64,000 nt of DNA from Nosocomiicoccus ampullae (GCF_001696685.1 NZ_MBFG01000001.1:273532-337531); one strand, 5' to 3'; numbered from the stretch's first letter, positions 1 through 9,507 are shown. Made by a program: numbers and translations. Notes: a model not told the origin generated them from the letters alone.

Positions 1-4
1 ATGA

Positions 5-1063
5 ATGAGCATTATCGAAAAAACAAAAGAGTTACTAAAGAAATATGAAATAGATGCGCTAATCGTATCTAGTACTTACAACAGAAGATACGTCTCAGGG
101 TTCACAGGATCAAGTGGCGTAGTAATAGTAACTGATGAAGGACAGTACTTAGTATCTGATTTTAGATATAATGTACAAGGACGTGAAGAAGCACCTGATT
201 TTGAATTCGTGTTACAAAAGGGAAGTTTAACGTCGTTTGTCATCGAATTTTTAAAAGAAAAAGGCGTTAAAAAACTCGCATTTGAAGCAGCCTATACGAA
301 TTATAATGAGTACAATACATTAAATGAGCATTTTGAACTCGTACCGATTAACAACGAGTTTGAAACTTTCCGTATGGTTAAATCAAATGAAGAAATTGAA
401 AAAATTAAAGTCGCTTGTAAAATCGTCGACGAAGCATATGAACGTATTTTAAAATTTGTAAAAGTCGGTATGACAGAGTTAGAAGTTAAAGCTGAGCTAG
501 AATATATTATGGCGCAACTCGGTTCAGAAGGTCCGAGCTTCGATACGATAGTAGCGAGTGGTCATAGAGGGGCATTACCTCACGCAACACCTTCAGAAAA
601 AGTTATTGAAGATGGAGATCTTGTGACGTTAGACTTCGGTGCAACTTATAAAGGGTATGTTTCAGATATTACACGTACGTTTGGTGTCGGTAATGTTTCA
701 GACGAACTCAAAAAAGTGTATAATATTGTATTAGAAAGTCAGTTAAAATCTTTAGAAACAATTAAAGCTGGATTTACTGGTAGCGAGGCAGATAAGGTAG
801 CTAGAGATATTATTGATCAAAATGGATATGGTGAAAACTTTGGTCACTCACTCGGTCACGGAATTGGTCTAGAAGTACATGAAGGTCCAGGACTCGCAAA
901 AACTGTCGATACAGTGTTAGAAGAAAATATGATTATTACGATCGAGCCAGGTATTTATGTTGAAGGACTTGGTGGCGTTAGAATTGAAGATGACGCGCTC
1001 GTAACTAAAGATGGACTTCAAAAACTGACACATAGTAGTAAAGAGTTATTCATAATCAAGTAG
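5..1063 (+). CDS. yqhT: Xaa-Pro aminopeptidase family protein (M24B), YqhT-like
   Basis: A 352-residue cytosolic metallopeptidase expected to remove N-terminal residues preceding proline. Residues 1-125 form the creatinase-like N-terminal domain. The pita-bread catalytic domain follows, with the five expected metal ligands: Asp in TLDFGA (about 211) and SDITRT (about 222), His in GHSLGHGIG (about 284), Glu in IEPG (about 314) and Glu in RIEDD (about 328). A TGA stop at positions 2-4 is in the same frame, so the ATG at 5 is the first possible start and the gene is complete although it lies at the window edge. It sits 12 bases before efp, the same pairing as yqhT-efp in Bacillus. PepQ-type prolidase activity cannot be excluded. 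Confidence 0.9.
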   Translation: MSIIEKTKELLKKYEIDALIVSSTYNRRYVSGFTGSSGVVIVTDEGQYLVSDFRYNVQGREEAPDFEFVLQKGSLTSFVIEFLKEKGVKKLAFEAAYTNYNEYNTLNEHFELVPINNEFETFRMVKSNEEIEKIKVACKIVDEAYERILKFVKVGMTELEVKAELEYIMAQLGSEGPSFDTIVASGHRGALPHATPSEKVIEDGDLVTLDFGATYKGYVSDITRTFGVGNVSDELKKVYNIVLESQLKSLETIKAGFTGSEADKVARDIIDQNGYGENFGHSLGHGIGLEVHEGPGLAKTVDTVLEENMIITIEPGIYVEGLGGVRIEDDALVTKDGLQKLTHSSKELFIIK

Positions 1064-1075
1064 GAGGATAATTTA

Positions 1076-1633
1076 ATGATTTCAGTAAACGATTTTAAAA
1101 CAGGACTTACAATTGAATTTGATAACGGTATTTGGAGAGTTATTGATTTCCAACACGTTAAGCCAGGAAAAGGTGCGGCGTTTGTACGTTCTAAATTAAG
1201 AAACTTACGTACAGGTGCAATTCAAGAAAAGACGTTTAGAGCAGGTGAAAAAGTCGGGACAGCACATATCGATAACAATAAGATGCAATTCTTATATAAC
1301 GATGGTGACGGATATGTGTTCATGGACAATAACACGTTTGAACAAGTAACGATTCCAAAAGAACAATTAGAACATGAAATTAATTTCTTAAAAGAAAATA
1401 TGAACGTGTCTATTATGACGTATGAAGGCGAAACTTTAGGTGTTGAACTACCAAAAACTGTAGAGCTTGAAGTAGTAGAAACAGAACCAAGCATTAAAGG
1501 GGATACTGTTTCTGGTGCGACAAAAGAAGCGAAACTCGAAACAGGTTTATCTATTCAAGTACCACTATTTGTCAATAATGGTGACGTACTTGTAGTAAAT
1601 ACTGAAGAAAGTTCATACGTTTCAAGAGCATAA
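1076..1633 (+). CDS. efp: Translation elongation factor P
   Basis: EF-P of 185 residues, the usual length. It binds the ribosome between the P and E sites and rescues stalling at polyproline stretches. The modification loop PGKGAA places Lys32 at the tip, the residue that is aminopentanol-modified in Bacillus subtilis EF-P (known of the family, not shown here). The KOW-like N-terminal domain and two OB domains are complete. The start has a GGAGG site 9 bases upstream. A strong hairpin terminator follows directly, so efp ends a short transcript with the upstream peptidase. Confidence 0.97.
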   Translation: MISVNDFKTGLTIEFDNGIWRVIDFQHVKPGKGAAFVRSKLRNLRTGAIQEKTFRAGEKVGTAHIDNNKMQFLYNDGDGYVFMDNNTFEQVTIPKEQLEHEINFLKENMNVSIMTYEGETLGVELPKTVELEVVETEPSIKGDTVSGATKEAKLETGLSIQVPLFVNNGDVLVVNTEESSYVSRA

Positions 1634-1640
1634 TCTTTTT

Positions 1641-1668
1641 AAAAGCAGATATTTTATCTGCTTTTTTT
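1641..1668 (+). terminator. Rho-independent terminator after efp
   Basis: Perfect 11-base inverted repeat (1641-1651 and 1655-1665) with a 3-base loop, running into a T tract. It lies 7 bases after the efp stop. Confidence 0.9.
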
Positions 1669-1677
1669 AATTACCAT

Positions 1678-1706
1678 TTGAATTGGTCATACCACTAAAG
1701 TAAAAT
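1678..1706 (+). promoter_or_regulatory. Candidate sigma-A promoter of accBC with embedded inverted repeat
   Basis: TTGAAT at 1678-1683 is followed after 17 bases by TAAAAT at 1701-1706. The inverted repeat TGGT-CAT-ACCA occupies 1684-1694, abutting the -35 box inside the spacer. A protein bound there would block RNA polymerase. The repeat fits the TNGTNNNACNA core of FadR-subfamily GntR regulators. An alternative overlapping pair is TTGGTC/TACTAT. No FapR-type box was seen. Promoter and operator are both inferred from sequence alone. Confidence 0.5.
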
Positions 1707-1736
1707 ACTATTATAAACAGTTTAGGAGATTTGATT

Positions 1737-2198
1737 ATGAAATTAGAATATATAGACCAACTCATTGAAAAAATGGAAACAGCTAATTTAGTTGAACTCA
1801 CATATAAAGACAAAGAAGTGGATATTAAACTTAAGCGTGAATCAAAAGTGCCACAATATCAAGCGCAACCTGTACAACCAGTACAGTCTGTCGAAGCACC
1901 TATTCCACCAGCGCCAGTAGCAAGTGTTCCAGAAACTAGCGTTCCTGCTGCTGATACTTCAAACATTCATACGATTAAAGCGCCGATGGTTGGAACATTT
2001 TATAAGAGTCCATCACCTGAAGCAGATCCTTATGTTCAAGTCGGCGATAAGATTGAAAACGATACGATCGTATGTATTTTAGAAGCGATGAAACTATTCA
2101 ACGAAATTGAAGCAGAAGTTTCCGGTGAAATTGTAGAGATTTTAGTTGAAGATGGAGAAATGGTTGAATATAACCAACCATTATTCAAAGTTAAATGA
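1737..2198 (+). CDS. accB: Biotin carboxyl carrier protein of acetyl-CoA carboxylase
   Basis: BCCP of 153 residues. It carries the biotin that shuttles CO2 from AccC to the carboxyltransferase in malonyl-CoA synthesis, the first step of fatty acid synthesis. An N-terminal segment is joined by a flexible Pro/Val/Gln/Ala linker (about residues 40-75) to the biotinyl domain. The EAMKLF motif puts the biotinylated lysine at about residue 119. The ATG at 1737 is preferred to a TTG at 1731 because the AGGAG at 1724-1728 then sits 8 bases away. The stop overlaps the accC start by 4 bases (ATGA), indicating translational coupling. BirA at 54.9 kb should be the ligase that charges it. Confidence 0.95.
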   Translation: MKLEYIDQLIEKMETANLVELTYKDKEVDIKLKRESKVPQYQAQPVQPVQSVEAPIPPAPVASVPETSVPAADTSNIHTIKAPMVGTFYKSPSPEADPYVQVGDKIENDTIVCILEAMKLFNEIEAEVSGEIVEILVEDGEMVEYNQPLFKVK

Positions 2199-3547
2199 TA
2201 AAAAAAGTATTAATCGCAAACCGAGGAGAAATTGCAGTACGTATTATTCGTGCGTGTCATGAACTCGGTATTGAAACAGTGAGCGTATACTCAGAAGCGG
2301 ATAAAGATAGCTTACACCGGAAACTCGCAACTGAGTCGTATTGTATCGGCCCTAAATTATCTAAAGACAGTTACTTAGATATGATTAGTATCATAACAAT
2401 CGCTCAAAATACAAACTGTGATGCAATCCATCCAGGGTATGGCTTTTTAGCTGAAAACGTCGATTTCGCAGAGATGTGTGATGCGAGTAATTTAATCTTT
2501 ATCGGTCCACATTATAAAACAATCGCTTTAATGGGTGTTAAGGACGTTGCAAAGGATACGATGCAAAAAGCAAATGTCCCGACAGTTCCAGGATCTGATG
2601 GTGTTGTAAAATCACTAGACGATGCAAAGAAAATTTCAGAAGAAATCGGATATCCTGTCATTATTAAAGCAAGCTACGGTGGTGGCGGTAAAGGTATTCG
2701 AGTTGCACGTAACGAGAAAGAGTTAATTCAAAACTACAAGTTAACTGAACAAGAAGCCGAAAGTGCGTTTGGGAACAAAGATTTATATATCGAAAAATAT
2801 ATTAGCAATTTTAGACATATTGAAATCCAAGTACTTGGTGATTATCACGGAAATGTCGTTCATCTTGGAGAAAGAGATTGTACTGTTCAACGCCGTATGC
2901 AAAAGTTAGTTGAAGAAGCTAAAAGTCCAATTATTTCTGAAGAAGTTCGAGAAGAAATGGGGCAAGCAGCAGTTCGTGCAGCGAAATTTATCGACTATGT
3001 CAACGCAGGGACGATTGAATTTATATATGATCTCGATGAAGAAACGTATTACTTTATGGAAATGAATACGAGAATTCAAGTCGAACATCCTGTTACAGAA
3101 ATGATTACAGGGATAGATTTAGTTAAAATGCAAATAAAAATTGCAATGAGAGAAGAAATACCATTTACTCAAGAAGACATTGAGTTTAATGGACATGCGT
3201 TTGAATTCAGAATTAACGCAGAAAATCCTTATAAGAACTTTATGCCTTCTGCTGGTAAAATTACGAAGTTTAAAGAACCAGGTGGATTCGGTGTACGTTT
3301 AGAAACAGCTTGTTATCAAGGATATACAATTCCACCATATTACGATTCGATGATTGCAAAACTTATCGTATATGGAAAAGACAGAGACGACGCATTACAG
3401 ATTGCACGTCGCGCGTTAGATGAATTCATCGTTGAAGGTATTAATACGACGATACCATTCCATCAAAAAATTATTAATAATGAAGCGTTTATTAATAACG
3501 ATTATAATACGAATATGCTAGAAAACCATGATATAATGAGTGAATGA
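2195..3547 (+). CDS. accC: Biotin carboxylase subunit of acetyl-CoA carboxylase
   Basis: A 450-residue ATP-grasp enzyme that carboxylates BCCP-bound biotin using ATP and bicarbonate. It shows the N-terminal biotin carboxylase motif IANRGEIAVRI, the ATP-binding glycine loop YGGGGKG (about residues 160-166), the MNTRIQVEHPVTE active-site segment (about 290-302) and the C-terminal domain. Length is normal. It is coupled to accB by an ATGA overlap. The accA/accD carboxyltransferase genes are not in this window, as in other Firmicutes where accBC are separate. Confidence 0.97.
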   Translation: MIKKVLIANRGEIAVRIIRACHELGIETVSVYSEADKDSLHRKLATESYCIGPKLSKDSYLDMISIITIAQNTNCDAIHPGYGFLAENVDFAEMCDASNLIFIGPHYKTIALMGVKDVAKDTMQKANVPTVPGSDGVVKSLDDAKKISEEIGYPVIIKASYGGGGKGIRVARNEKELIQNYKLTEQEAESAFGNKDLYIEKYISNFRHIEIQVLGDYHGNVVHLGERDCTVQRRMQKLVEEAKSPIISEEVREEMGQAAVRAAKFIDYVNAGTIEFIYDLDEETYYFMEMNTRIQVEHPVTEMITGIDLVKMQIKIAMREEIPFTQEDIEFNGHAFEFRINAENPYKNFMPSAGKITKFKEPGGFGVRLETACYQGYTIPPYYDSMIAKLIVYGKDRDDALQIARRALDEFIVEGINTTIPFHQKIINNEAFINNDYNTNMLENHDIMSE

Positions 3548-3557
3548 GGTGATTATA

Positions 3558-3914
3558 GTGGAAGTATTAGGACACGATGAATCCATTGGTAAAATTAAGA
3601 TTTCAACAGAAGTACTTGAAGTTATTTCAAGTATCGCTGTTTTAGAAACAAAGGGTGTTTCATCTTTACAAAATAACTTAGCGAGTGGAACAATTGAAAA
3701 AATTGGTAAGAAATATCGCGGCAAAGGTATCCGTGTAGATGAGTCAAACGGATATTTAAAAATTTCTGCGTACGTCAATCTATCTGACGGTAAAAATGTG
3801 CATAAGATTGCAGAAAATATCCAAGAGAATATTAAACAATCTATCTCAACGATGCTCGATATTAATGTAATTGATGAAATTAATGTTCACATCGTAAATA
3901 TTGCGAAGTATTAG
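3558..3914 (+). CDS. Asp23/Gls24 family envelope stress-type protein (YqhY-like)
   Basis: A 118-residue protein of the Asp23/Gls24 family (DUF322), with features such as SIGKIKISTEVLEVISSIA and the family-typical VHIVNIAKY end. The Bacillus homologue YqhY is encoded directly after accBC and has been linked to control of acetyl-CoA carboxylase activity (family knowledge). The same position here supports that link. The GTG at 3558 is chosen over an in-frame GTG at 3540 because GAGGTGA at 3546-3552 serves it. It sits in the accBC-nusB operon. No membrane segment is present. Its biochemical role is not established. Confidence 0.85.
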   Translation: MEVLGHDESIGKIKISTEVLEVISSIAVLETKGVSSLQNNLASGTIEKIGKKYRGKGIRVDESNGYLKISAYVNLSDGKNVHKIAENIQENIKQSISTMLDINVIDEINVHIVNIAKY

Positions 3915-3922
3915 GTGTTTTT

Positions 3923-4297
3923 ATGAATAGACATGAACAAAGAATTAAAGCATTTCAAATACTGTTTCAAATCGATAATGACGCAGTGTCATTAAAAGAT
4001 GTGAAATTTAAAGAAATGTATAGTAAATATGATTATATTAAGCAATTAGTCGACTATTATATTGAACATCAAAATGATATTGATGATAAAATTGGTAGTT
4101 TACTAAAAAACTATACGTTAGATCGTATTAGTAAAGTCGACAGAAATGTCTTACGTGTATCTGTAACAGAGATTATTTCTACAGATATACCGAAAAAAGT
4201 GATTATTAACGAAGCTGTAAAAATCACAAAAGTCTATAGTGACGTAAACAGTTTTAAATTCGTAAACGGTGTGTTAAAAAACTTTAAAAACGAGTGA
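3923..4297 (+). CDS. nusB: Transcription antitermination factor NusB
   Basis: All-helical NusB of 124 residues. It binds boxA RNA with S10/NusE and promotes antitermination in rRNA operons. The arginine-rich N-terminus (NRHEQRIKAFQILFQ) and the C-terminal VIINEAVKITKVYS...FVNGVLKNF segment are family hallmarks. It begins 8 bases after the Asp23-like gene and ends 4 bases before xseA, so it belongs to the same transcript. It is slightly short compared with typical NusB (about 130-140 residues) but no motif is missing. Confidence 0.95.
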   Translation: MNRHEQRIKAFQILFQIDNDAVSLKDVKFKEMYSKYDYIKQLVDYYIEHQNDIDDKIGSLLKNYTLDRISKVDRNVLRVSVTEIISTDIPKKVIINEAVKITKVYSDVNSFKFVNGVLKNFKNE

Positions 4298-4301
4298 TAT
4301 T

Positions 4302-5642
4302 ATGACGAACGAGCAAGTGCTAACTGTGAGTGCTTTATCATCATATATTGAAGAAAAATTTGTTAGAGACCCGTACTTAGAACGGGTCTTTATTAAAGGT
4401 GAGATATCTAATAGTAAATTACATAGTTCAGGTATTTTATATTTCACTTTGAAAGATGAATCGACAACACTACGCGGTATTATGTTTAGTAATAGTGTGA
4501 AGCGACTAAAAAAAGTTCCGAGTGATGGGGACGGAGTCATCGTAGAAGGTAGGATATCTGTCTACAAACCCGGAGGATATTATCAAGTTATCGCAAACGA
4601 TATTGTACTCGATGGTCAAGGACAGTTATATGAAAAGTTAGAACAAAATAAAAAGATGCTTCAAGCGCAGGGGTATTTTGATCCAGCACATAAAAAACAA
4701 CTTCCTTATTTTCCAAAAACAATTATTTTAGTCACAAGTGCGACAAGTGCTGCATATGAAGACATGATACATGCTGCTGAAAAGCGTTTCCCACTTACAA
4801 AAATAAAAGTCATTAATACGTTAATGCAAGGTGAAAAGAGTATCGATTCTGTCATTAACAACTTAGATTATGTAGATCAGTTACATGCTGATGTTGTTAT
4901 TTTAGCGCGTGGTGGTGGTTCAATTGAAGACTTATGGACATTTAATGAGTTAGAAGTTGCCAAAAAAGTATTTAATATGAAAACACCAATTATCACTGCA
5001 ATTGGACACGAAACAGATACGACACTCGTGGACTTTGTATCTGATAAAAGAGCGACAACACCAACGCAAGCAATGGAGCATGCTTTGCCTGATCAACGAT
5101 ATTTAAAAGAGAGAGTTATCGAATCACAATTAGTATTGAAAAAGAAAATACAAGATACACTTCTCAACAAACAATCAAAACTTGAAAGCCATAAAAGCTA
5201 TTATAAATTTAGAATGCCAACACGGTTGTATGACCAACATTTACAACAACTCGTCTATAAAAAAGATCAATTAGAGTCGTTGTATAATAAAAAGTATAAT
5301 GAAAGACACCATCAATTTAGTCATTTGAATTATAAAATCAATACGCTCAGTCCACGACATATTATTGAAAACGGACAAACACAAAATAAGCAATATCGAC
5401 AGTCATTAACTAAATTAATGCAATATAAGATAGAACATTCTAAATTGCAAGTAAAAATCAAACTTGAAATTTTAGATAGTTTAAATCCACTAGAAATTCT
5501 AAAACGTGGATACTCATTTGTTAGTTTAGATGGACACGTCTTAAAGAGTACAAATGATGTGGATGTCGGAGATGTAATCCAAGTGAAATTAAGTGATGGT
5601 CGCTTAGAAACAAAAATTACTGAGGTGTATAAAGATGAGTGA
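4302..5642 (+). CDS. xseA: Exodeoxyribonuclease VII large subunit
   Basis: A 446-residue large subunit of ExoVII, a metal-independent nuclease that degrades single-stranded DNA from both ends into oligonucleotides. An N-terminal OB-fold (about 1-100) precedes the catalytic domain with the conserved [11 protein letters not shown] and [10 protein letters not shown] motifs (about 200-245). A long coiled coil and a short C-terminal segment for subunit binding follow. It overlaps xseB by 8 bases, matching the known XseA-XseB partnership. A GC-rich hairpin lies within its first 90 bases (see findings). Confidence 0.96.
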   Translation: MTNEQVLTVSALSSYIEEKFVRDPYLERVFIKGEISNSKLHSSGILYFTLKDESTTLRGIMFSNSVKRLKKVPSDGDGVIVEGRISVYKPGGYYQVIANDIVLDGQGQLYEKLEQNKKMLQAQGYFDPAHKKQLPYFPKTIILVTSATSAAYEDMIHAAEKRFPLTKIKVINTLMQGEKSIDSVINNLDYVDQLHADVVILARGGGSIEDLWTFNELEVAKKVFNMKTPIITAIGHETDTTLVDFVSDKRATTPTQAMEHALPDQRYLKERVIESQLVLKKKIQDTLLNKQSKLESHKSYYKFRMPTRLYDQHLQQLVYKKDQLESLYNKKYNERHHQFSHLNYKINTLSPRHIIENGQTQNKQYRQSLTKLMQYKIEHSKLQVKIKLEILDSLNPLEILKRGYSFVSLDGHVLKSTNDVDVGDVIQVKLSDGRLETKITEVYKDE

Positions 5643-5844
5643 ATCAGTAAAGGAAACACAAAGCTTTGAAGAAAAAATGAAAACACTAGAGTCAATCATT
5701 GAACAATTAGATCGTGAAGATGTTCAATTAGAAGAGTCTTTAGATTTATATAAAAAAGGTATCGAACTTTCTAAACAGTGTGATGAGATATTAAAAAATG
5801 CGCAACTTGAAGTCGAAGCTTTAGAAGGTAATACAGATGATTAA
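5635..5844 (+). CDS. xseB: Exodeoxyribonuclease VII small subunit
   Basis: A 69-residue helical small subunit that binds several copies per XseA. It has the typical pattern [38 protein letters not shown]. The ATG is preceded by GAGGTG 7 bases upstream, within the end of xseA. It overlaps ispA by 8 bases. The three genes are translationally linked, as in Bacillus. Confidence 0.95.
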   Translation: MSESVKETQSFEEKMKTLESIIEQLDREDVQLEESLDLYKKGIELSKQCDEILKNAQLEVEALEGNTDD

Positions 5845-6712
5845 TAGCTATCAAAAATATTTAGACGATGTCGATAAACATATTAAACATCATTTAAGTT
5901 TAAATGATGTGTCTGATCGTATTAAAGAATCTTCGTTATATTCAATTTCCGCAGGTGGTAAAAAAATACGTCCACTCCTTCTCTTTAAAACGTTGAGAGC
6001 ACTTAATCACGAATTAAGTAACGGAGTACCTATGGCTGCTGCTATAGAAATGGTCCATACGTATTCATTAATACATGATGATTTACCTGCGATGGATAAT
6101 GATGATTATAGACGTGGAAAACTGACAAACCACAAAGTGTATGGTGAAGCAACTGCAATTCTAGCTGGTGATAACTTATTAACAGAAAGCATTCATCTAT
6201 TAACTCTCGCGGATTATAGTAACGATGTTAAAGTTAAACTTATTGAAACTCTTACTTCTGCAGCAGGTCAAAATGGAATGATCAGTGGCCAGATGAACGA
6301 TATTTTAAGCACAAATGCATCGATTGATTATGAAACGTTAGAACAAATTCATCGTCATAAAACTGGAAAACTAATGGTTGCACCAGTAATATCAGCAGCA
6401 ATTATTGCAAACCAAAATGAAGATGTTATTGCGACATTACAGCGATTTGCGGAAGAACTAGGATTATTATTCCAAATTAAAGACGATCTTTTAGATGTAC
6501 AAGGTACTAAAGAAGAAATCGGTAAAGAAGTCGGCACAGACGAAAAAAACAATACGACGACATATGTCTCTTTATTCGGTATTGAAGGTGCGACAGATCT
6601 TCTAAAGAAAAAAGAGAAAGAGACGACTGAATTATTATATCGATTAAAAGATGAAATTGATATTATTCATTTAGAAGATATCATTACCATTGTTGTAAAT
6701 CGTACGAAATGA
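5837..6712 (+). CDS. ispA: Short-chain polyprenyl diphosphate synthase (farnesyl/geranylgeranyl type)
   Basis: A 291-residue all-alpha prenyltransferase that condenses IPP with allylic diphosphates to give the C15 precursor for longer prenyl chains. The first aspartate-rich motif is [10 protein letters not shown] (about residue 80) and the second is KDDLLDV (about 215). The insertion in the first motif is typical of bacterial FPP synthases. It lies between xseB and dxs as in Bacillus subtilis (yqiD). A terminator hairpin starts in its last codons, separating it from dxs. Whether the product is C15 or C20 cannot be read from the sequence with certainty. Confidence 0.92.
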   Translation: MINSYQKYLDDVDKHIKHHLSLNDVSDRIKESSLYSISAGGKKIRPLLLFKTLRALNHELSNGVPMAAAIEMVHTYSLIHDDLPAMDNDDYRRGKLTNHKVYGEATAILAGDNLLTESIHLLTLADYSNDVKVKLIETLTSAAGQNGMISGQMNDILSTNASIDYETLEQIHRHKTGKLMVAPVISAAIIANQNEDVIATLQRFAEELGLLFQIKDDLLDVQGTKEEIGKEVGTDEKNNTTTYVSLFGIEGATDLLKKKEKETTELLYRLKDEIDIIHLEDIITIVVNRTK

Positions 6713-6745
6713 TATTCATACATATGGATATCATTTCTATTTTTA
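6706..6745 (+). terminator. Terminator overlapping the ispA stop codon
   Basis: Inverted repeat 6706-6717 / 6726-6737 with one mismatch (GAAATGATAT arm), followed by a T-rich stretch. AT-rich, hence moderate strength. Confidence 0.65.
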
Positions 6746-6792
6746 TAATCTTTTTTAAATGATATAATTAGAAAAAGATAGGTGGGTGCTAT

Positions 6793-8670
6793 ATGAAACT
6801 TGAAGAAATAGAAAATCCATCATTTTTAAGAGATAAAAGTGATGAAGAGCTTGAACAATTAGCACAACAAATTCGAGACTTTTTAATAGAATCATGTGCA
6901 GTAACAGGTGGGCATATCGGTGCTAACTTAGGTGTCGTCGAGCTCACTTTATCATTACATCGTTTTTATAATTCACCAGAAGACAAACTTTTATTTGACG
7001 TTGGTCATCAAGCGTATATCCATAAAATATTAACTGGAAGAACGACAGATTTTAAAACGCTACGTCAATATAAAGGTCTGTCCGGATTTCCTAAAATGTC
7101 GGAATCAGAGCATGATGTATGGGAAGCAGGCCATTCATCTACTTCGCTTTCAGCTGCATTAGGTATGGCGAAAGCACGAGATATCAGAAATGAGAAATAT
7201 GATGTCGTTCCGATTATCGGTGACGGTGCATTAACAGGTGGAATGGCCCTAGAGGCGTTAAACCATATCGGATCTGAAAAAACGAAAATGACGATTATTT
7301 TAAATGATAATGAAATGAGTATCGCACCAAACGTCGGTGCAATACACAATATGTTTGGACGTATTCGAACGAATTCAAGCTATAACAAATTTAAATATGA
7401 TGCTGAAGAATTACTCGAAAGAATTCCGTCATTTGGACCGTCTTTAAGAGATTTAGCTGATAAAGTTAAAGACAGTTTAAAATATTTAGTCGTAGACGGT
7501 GTATTTTTCGAAGAACTCGGTATTAAATATATCGGTCCAGTAGATGGACACAATTTTAAAGACATTACTAAAGCTTTAGAATCAACAAAAAATTATGACG
7601 GACCAGCAATTATTCATGTCATCACAAAAAAAGGTAAAGGGTATTACCACGCTGAAAATGATGAGGTAGGTACTTGGCATGGACTCGGACCTTATAAAAT
7701 TGAAACTGGTGAAACAATTGGTGGCAGTGGTACACAGTCGTGGAGTGAATTCGTATCGAATTCAGTATTTGACCATGCATTGAAAGATGAACGTATCGTC
7801 GCGTTAACACCAGCAATGCCGGTAGGTTCGAAATTAACTAAGTTCCAAAACGAGCTACCAGAAAGATTTTTTGATGTTGGAATCGCGGAACAACATGCCG
7901 TCACGATGTCTGCTGGACTCGCAGCTTCAGGTATGAAACCATATCTTGCTATTTATTCGACATTTTTACAACGTGGATATGACCAAGTGTTACATGACGT
8001 AGATCGTCCAAACTTAAATGTATTTTTTGGAATTGATCGTAGTGGATTAGTCGGTGCTGATGGTGAAACACATCACGGTATTTTTGATGTGAGTTTCTTA
8101 CTACCACTTCCTAACATGACGATTATGATGCCTCGAGACGAAGTTGAAGCGAAGTTAATGATTGACTACGCTGTCGAATACGATGGTCCAATTGCATTAC
8201 GTTATCCTAGAGGAAATGTTAAAGGTATTGAAGTCACTGAACGTCAGCCAATTGAAAAAGGCAAATGGGAAGTCGTCCATAAAGAAGATAAGAAGGACGT
8301 TGTAATCATCAGTTACGGTCCAACGTTAGATATTGCTGAAGAGGCAAAAGACATGCTATCTGAAACGAATATTAATGTTGAAATCGTCAATGCGCGATTT
8401 ATAAAGCCGGTAGATGAAGAAATGTTACATGAATATGGTAAAGAGAATGTACCGATGTTAATTGTCGAAGAAGTCATCGAAGCCGGTGGTCTTGGCCAAT
8501 TTATTCAAGGGTTTATGTCGCAACATGACTTTACAAATGATGTTAAAACAATCGCTATTCCTGATGTATATATTGAACAAGGTGACGTTGAACAGTTACT
8601 TATAGAAGCAGGAATTACTTCAGATAATATTGTAAATACAATTCAAAAAATGGTAAAACATAATGGCTAA
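6793..8670 (+). CDS. dxs: 1-deoxy-D-xylulose-5-phosphate synthase
   Basis: A 625-residue thiamine-diphosphate enzyme that condenses pyruvate and glyceraldehyde 3-phosphate, the first committed step of the MEP isoprenoid pathway, also feeding thiamine and pyridoxal synthesis. The ThDP-binding GDGALTGGMALEALN segment (about residues 142-156), the second-domain EQHAVTMSAGLA motif, DRSGLVGADGETHHG and the C-terminal transketolase domain are all present. Length is normal. A TATAAT at 6763-6768 lies upstream. Its last codons overlap tlyA. Staphylococcus uses the mevalonate route and lacks this gene (established knowledge), so its presence is taxonomically informative. Confidence 0.97.
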   Translation: MKLEEIENPSFLRDKSDEELEQLAQQIRDFLIESCAVTGGHIGANLGVVELTLSLHRFYNSPEDKLLFDVGHQAYIHKILTGRTTDFKTLRQYKGLSGFPKMSESEHDVWEAGHSSTSLSAALGMAKARDIRNEKYDVVPIIGDGALTGGMALEALNHIGSEKTKMTIILNDNEMSIAPNVGAIHNMFGRIRTNSSYNKFKYDAEELLERIPSFGPSLRDLADKVKDSLKYLVVDGVFFEELGIKYIGPVDGHNFKDITKALESTKNYDGPAIIHVITKKGKGYYHAENDEVGTWHGLGPYKIETGETIGGSGTQSWSEFVSNSVFDHALKDERIVALTPAMPVGSKLTKFQNELPERFFDVGIAEQHAVTMSAGLAASGMKPYLAIYSTFLQRGYDQVLHDVDRPNLNVFFGIDRSGLVGADGETHHGIFDVSFLLPLPNMTIMMPRDEVEAKLMIDYAVEYDGPIALRYPRGNVKGIEVTERQPIEKGKWEVVHKEDKKDVVIISYGPTLDIAEEAKDMLSETNINVEIVNARFIKPVDEEMLHEYGKENVPMLIVEEVIEAGGLGQFIQGFMSQHDFTNDVKTIAIPDVYIEQGDVEQLLIEAGITSDNIVNTIQKMVKHNG

Positions 8671-9442
8671 GATCCGTGCAGATCAATATATATTTGAACA
8701 TTTTAGTCTTGGCACAATAGAAGACGTCAGACGTCTAATTATGGCAGGAAAAGTGTTAAATAATAATGAACCAGTGTATAAACCATCTGATATTATCGAT
8801 ACGAAGAAGGTTGATATTCGCTTTAAAAAAGTGAAAACTTACGTTTCAAGAGGCGGTATCAAATTAAAAGCTGCGATTAATGAATTTAATTTAAACTTAG
8901 AAAATTGTATCGTTCTTGATATTGGAAGTTCAACAGGTGGTTTCACAGATTGTAGTTTACAGCATGGTGCAGAGTCTGTTTACGCAGTTGATGTCGGTAC
9001 AAACCAACTCGACTATAAACTTAGAACAGATTCACGTGTCACAGTGATGGAGCAAACGAATTTTAAGCATACGGCAATTGATGATTTTAAAAATTTACCA
9101 AACGTCATGACGATTGATGTGAGTTTTACTTCTATCGTCCCGATTATTAGACACATCACTGAACTTTTCAATCACGAATACACAGTCATTGCATTAATTA
9201 AACCACAATTTGAAAGCTATTTAGAAGAAAAAGAGGATACACTGATTATTCAAAGCGACGTGACGAAGAGAAACGTAATAGAGCGCGTTGTTGAAGTATG
9301 TACTTCTCTTGGATTATCAACGTATGATATTATTCGTTCACCAATTACTGGTACAAAAGGTAACGAAGAATTTTTACTTCACATAAAAAATGATGGGGAA
9401 AATTCAGTGATCGAACAACAAAAAATCGACCAATTATTTTAA
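8663..9442 (+). CDS. tlyA: TlyA/YqxC family rRNA methyltransferase (haemolysin-like)
   Basis: A 259-residue protein with an N-terminal S4 RNA-binding domain (about 3-65) and an FtsJ-like Rossmann methyltransferase domain with the SAM motif VLDIGSSTGGFTDC (about 89-102). The KPQFE segment and the Lys/Asp residues of the RrmJ catalytic tetrad follow. Mycobacterial TlyA 2'-O-methylates 16S and 23S rRNA; activity of the Firmicutes members is inferred. It overlaps dxs by 8 bases, has no clear ribosome site of its own, and is followed by a strong terminator. Confidence 0.88.
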   Translation: MAKIRADQYIFEHFSLGTIEDVRRLIMAGKVLNNNEPVYKPSDIIDTKKVDIRFKKVKTYVSRGGIKLKAAINEFNLNLENCIVLDIGSSTGGFTDCSLQHGAESVYAVDVGTNQLDYKLRTDSRVTVMEQTNFKHTAIDDFKNLPNVMTIDVSFTSIVPIIRHITELFNHEYTVIALIKPQFESYLEEKEDTLIIQSDVTKRNVIERVVEVCTSLGLSTYDIIRSPITGTKGNEEFLLHIKNDGENSVIEQQKIDQLF

Positions 9443-9468
9443 ACTATCCGTTTTCGGATAGTTTTTCT
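9441..9468 (+). terminator. Terminator after dxs-tlyA
   Basis: Perfect 10-base stem (9441-9450 / 9455-9464) with a TTTT loop, followed by a T-rich tail. It starts inside the tlyA stop codon. Confidence 0.9.
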
Positions 9469-9507
9469 TTTCTTTTAGTTTGTTATACTACACGAAAACA
9501 TGATATT

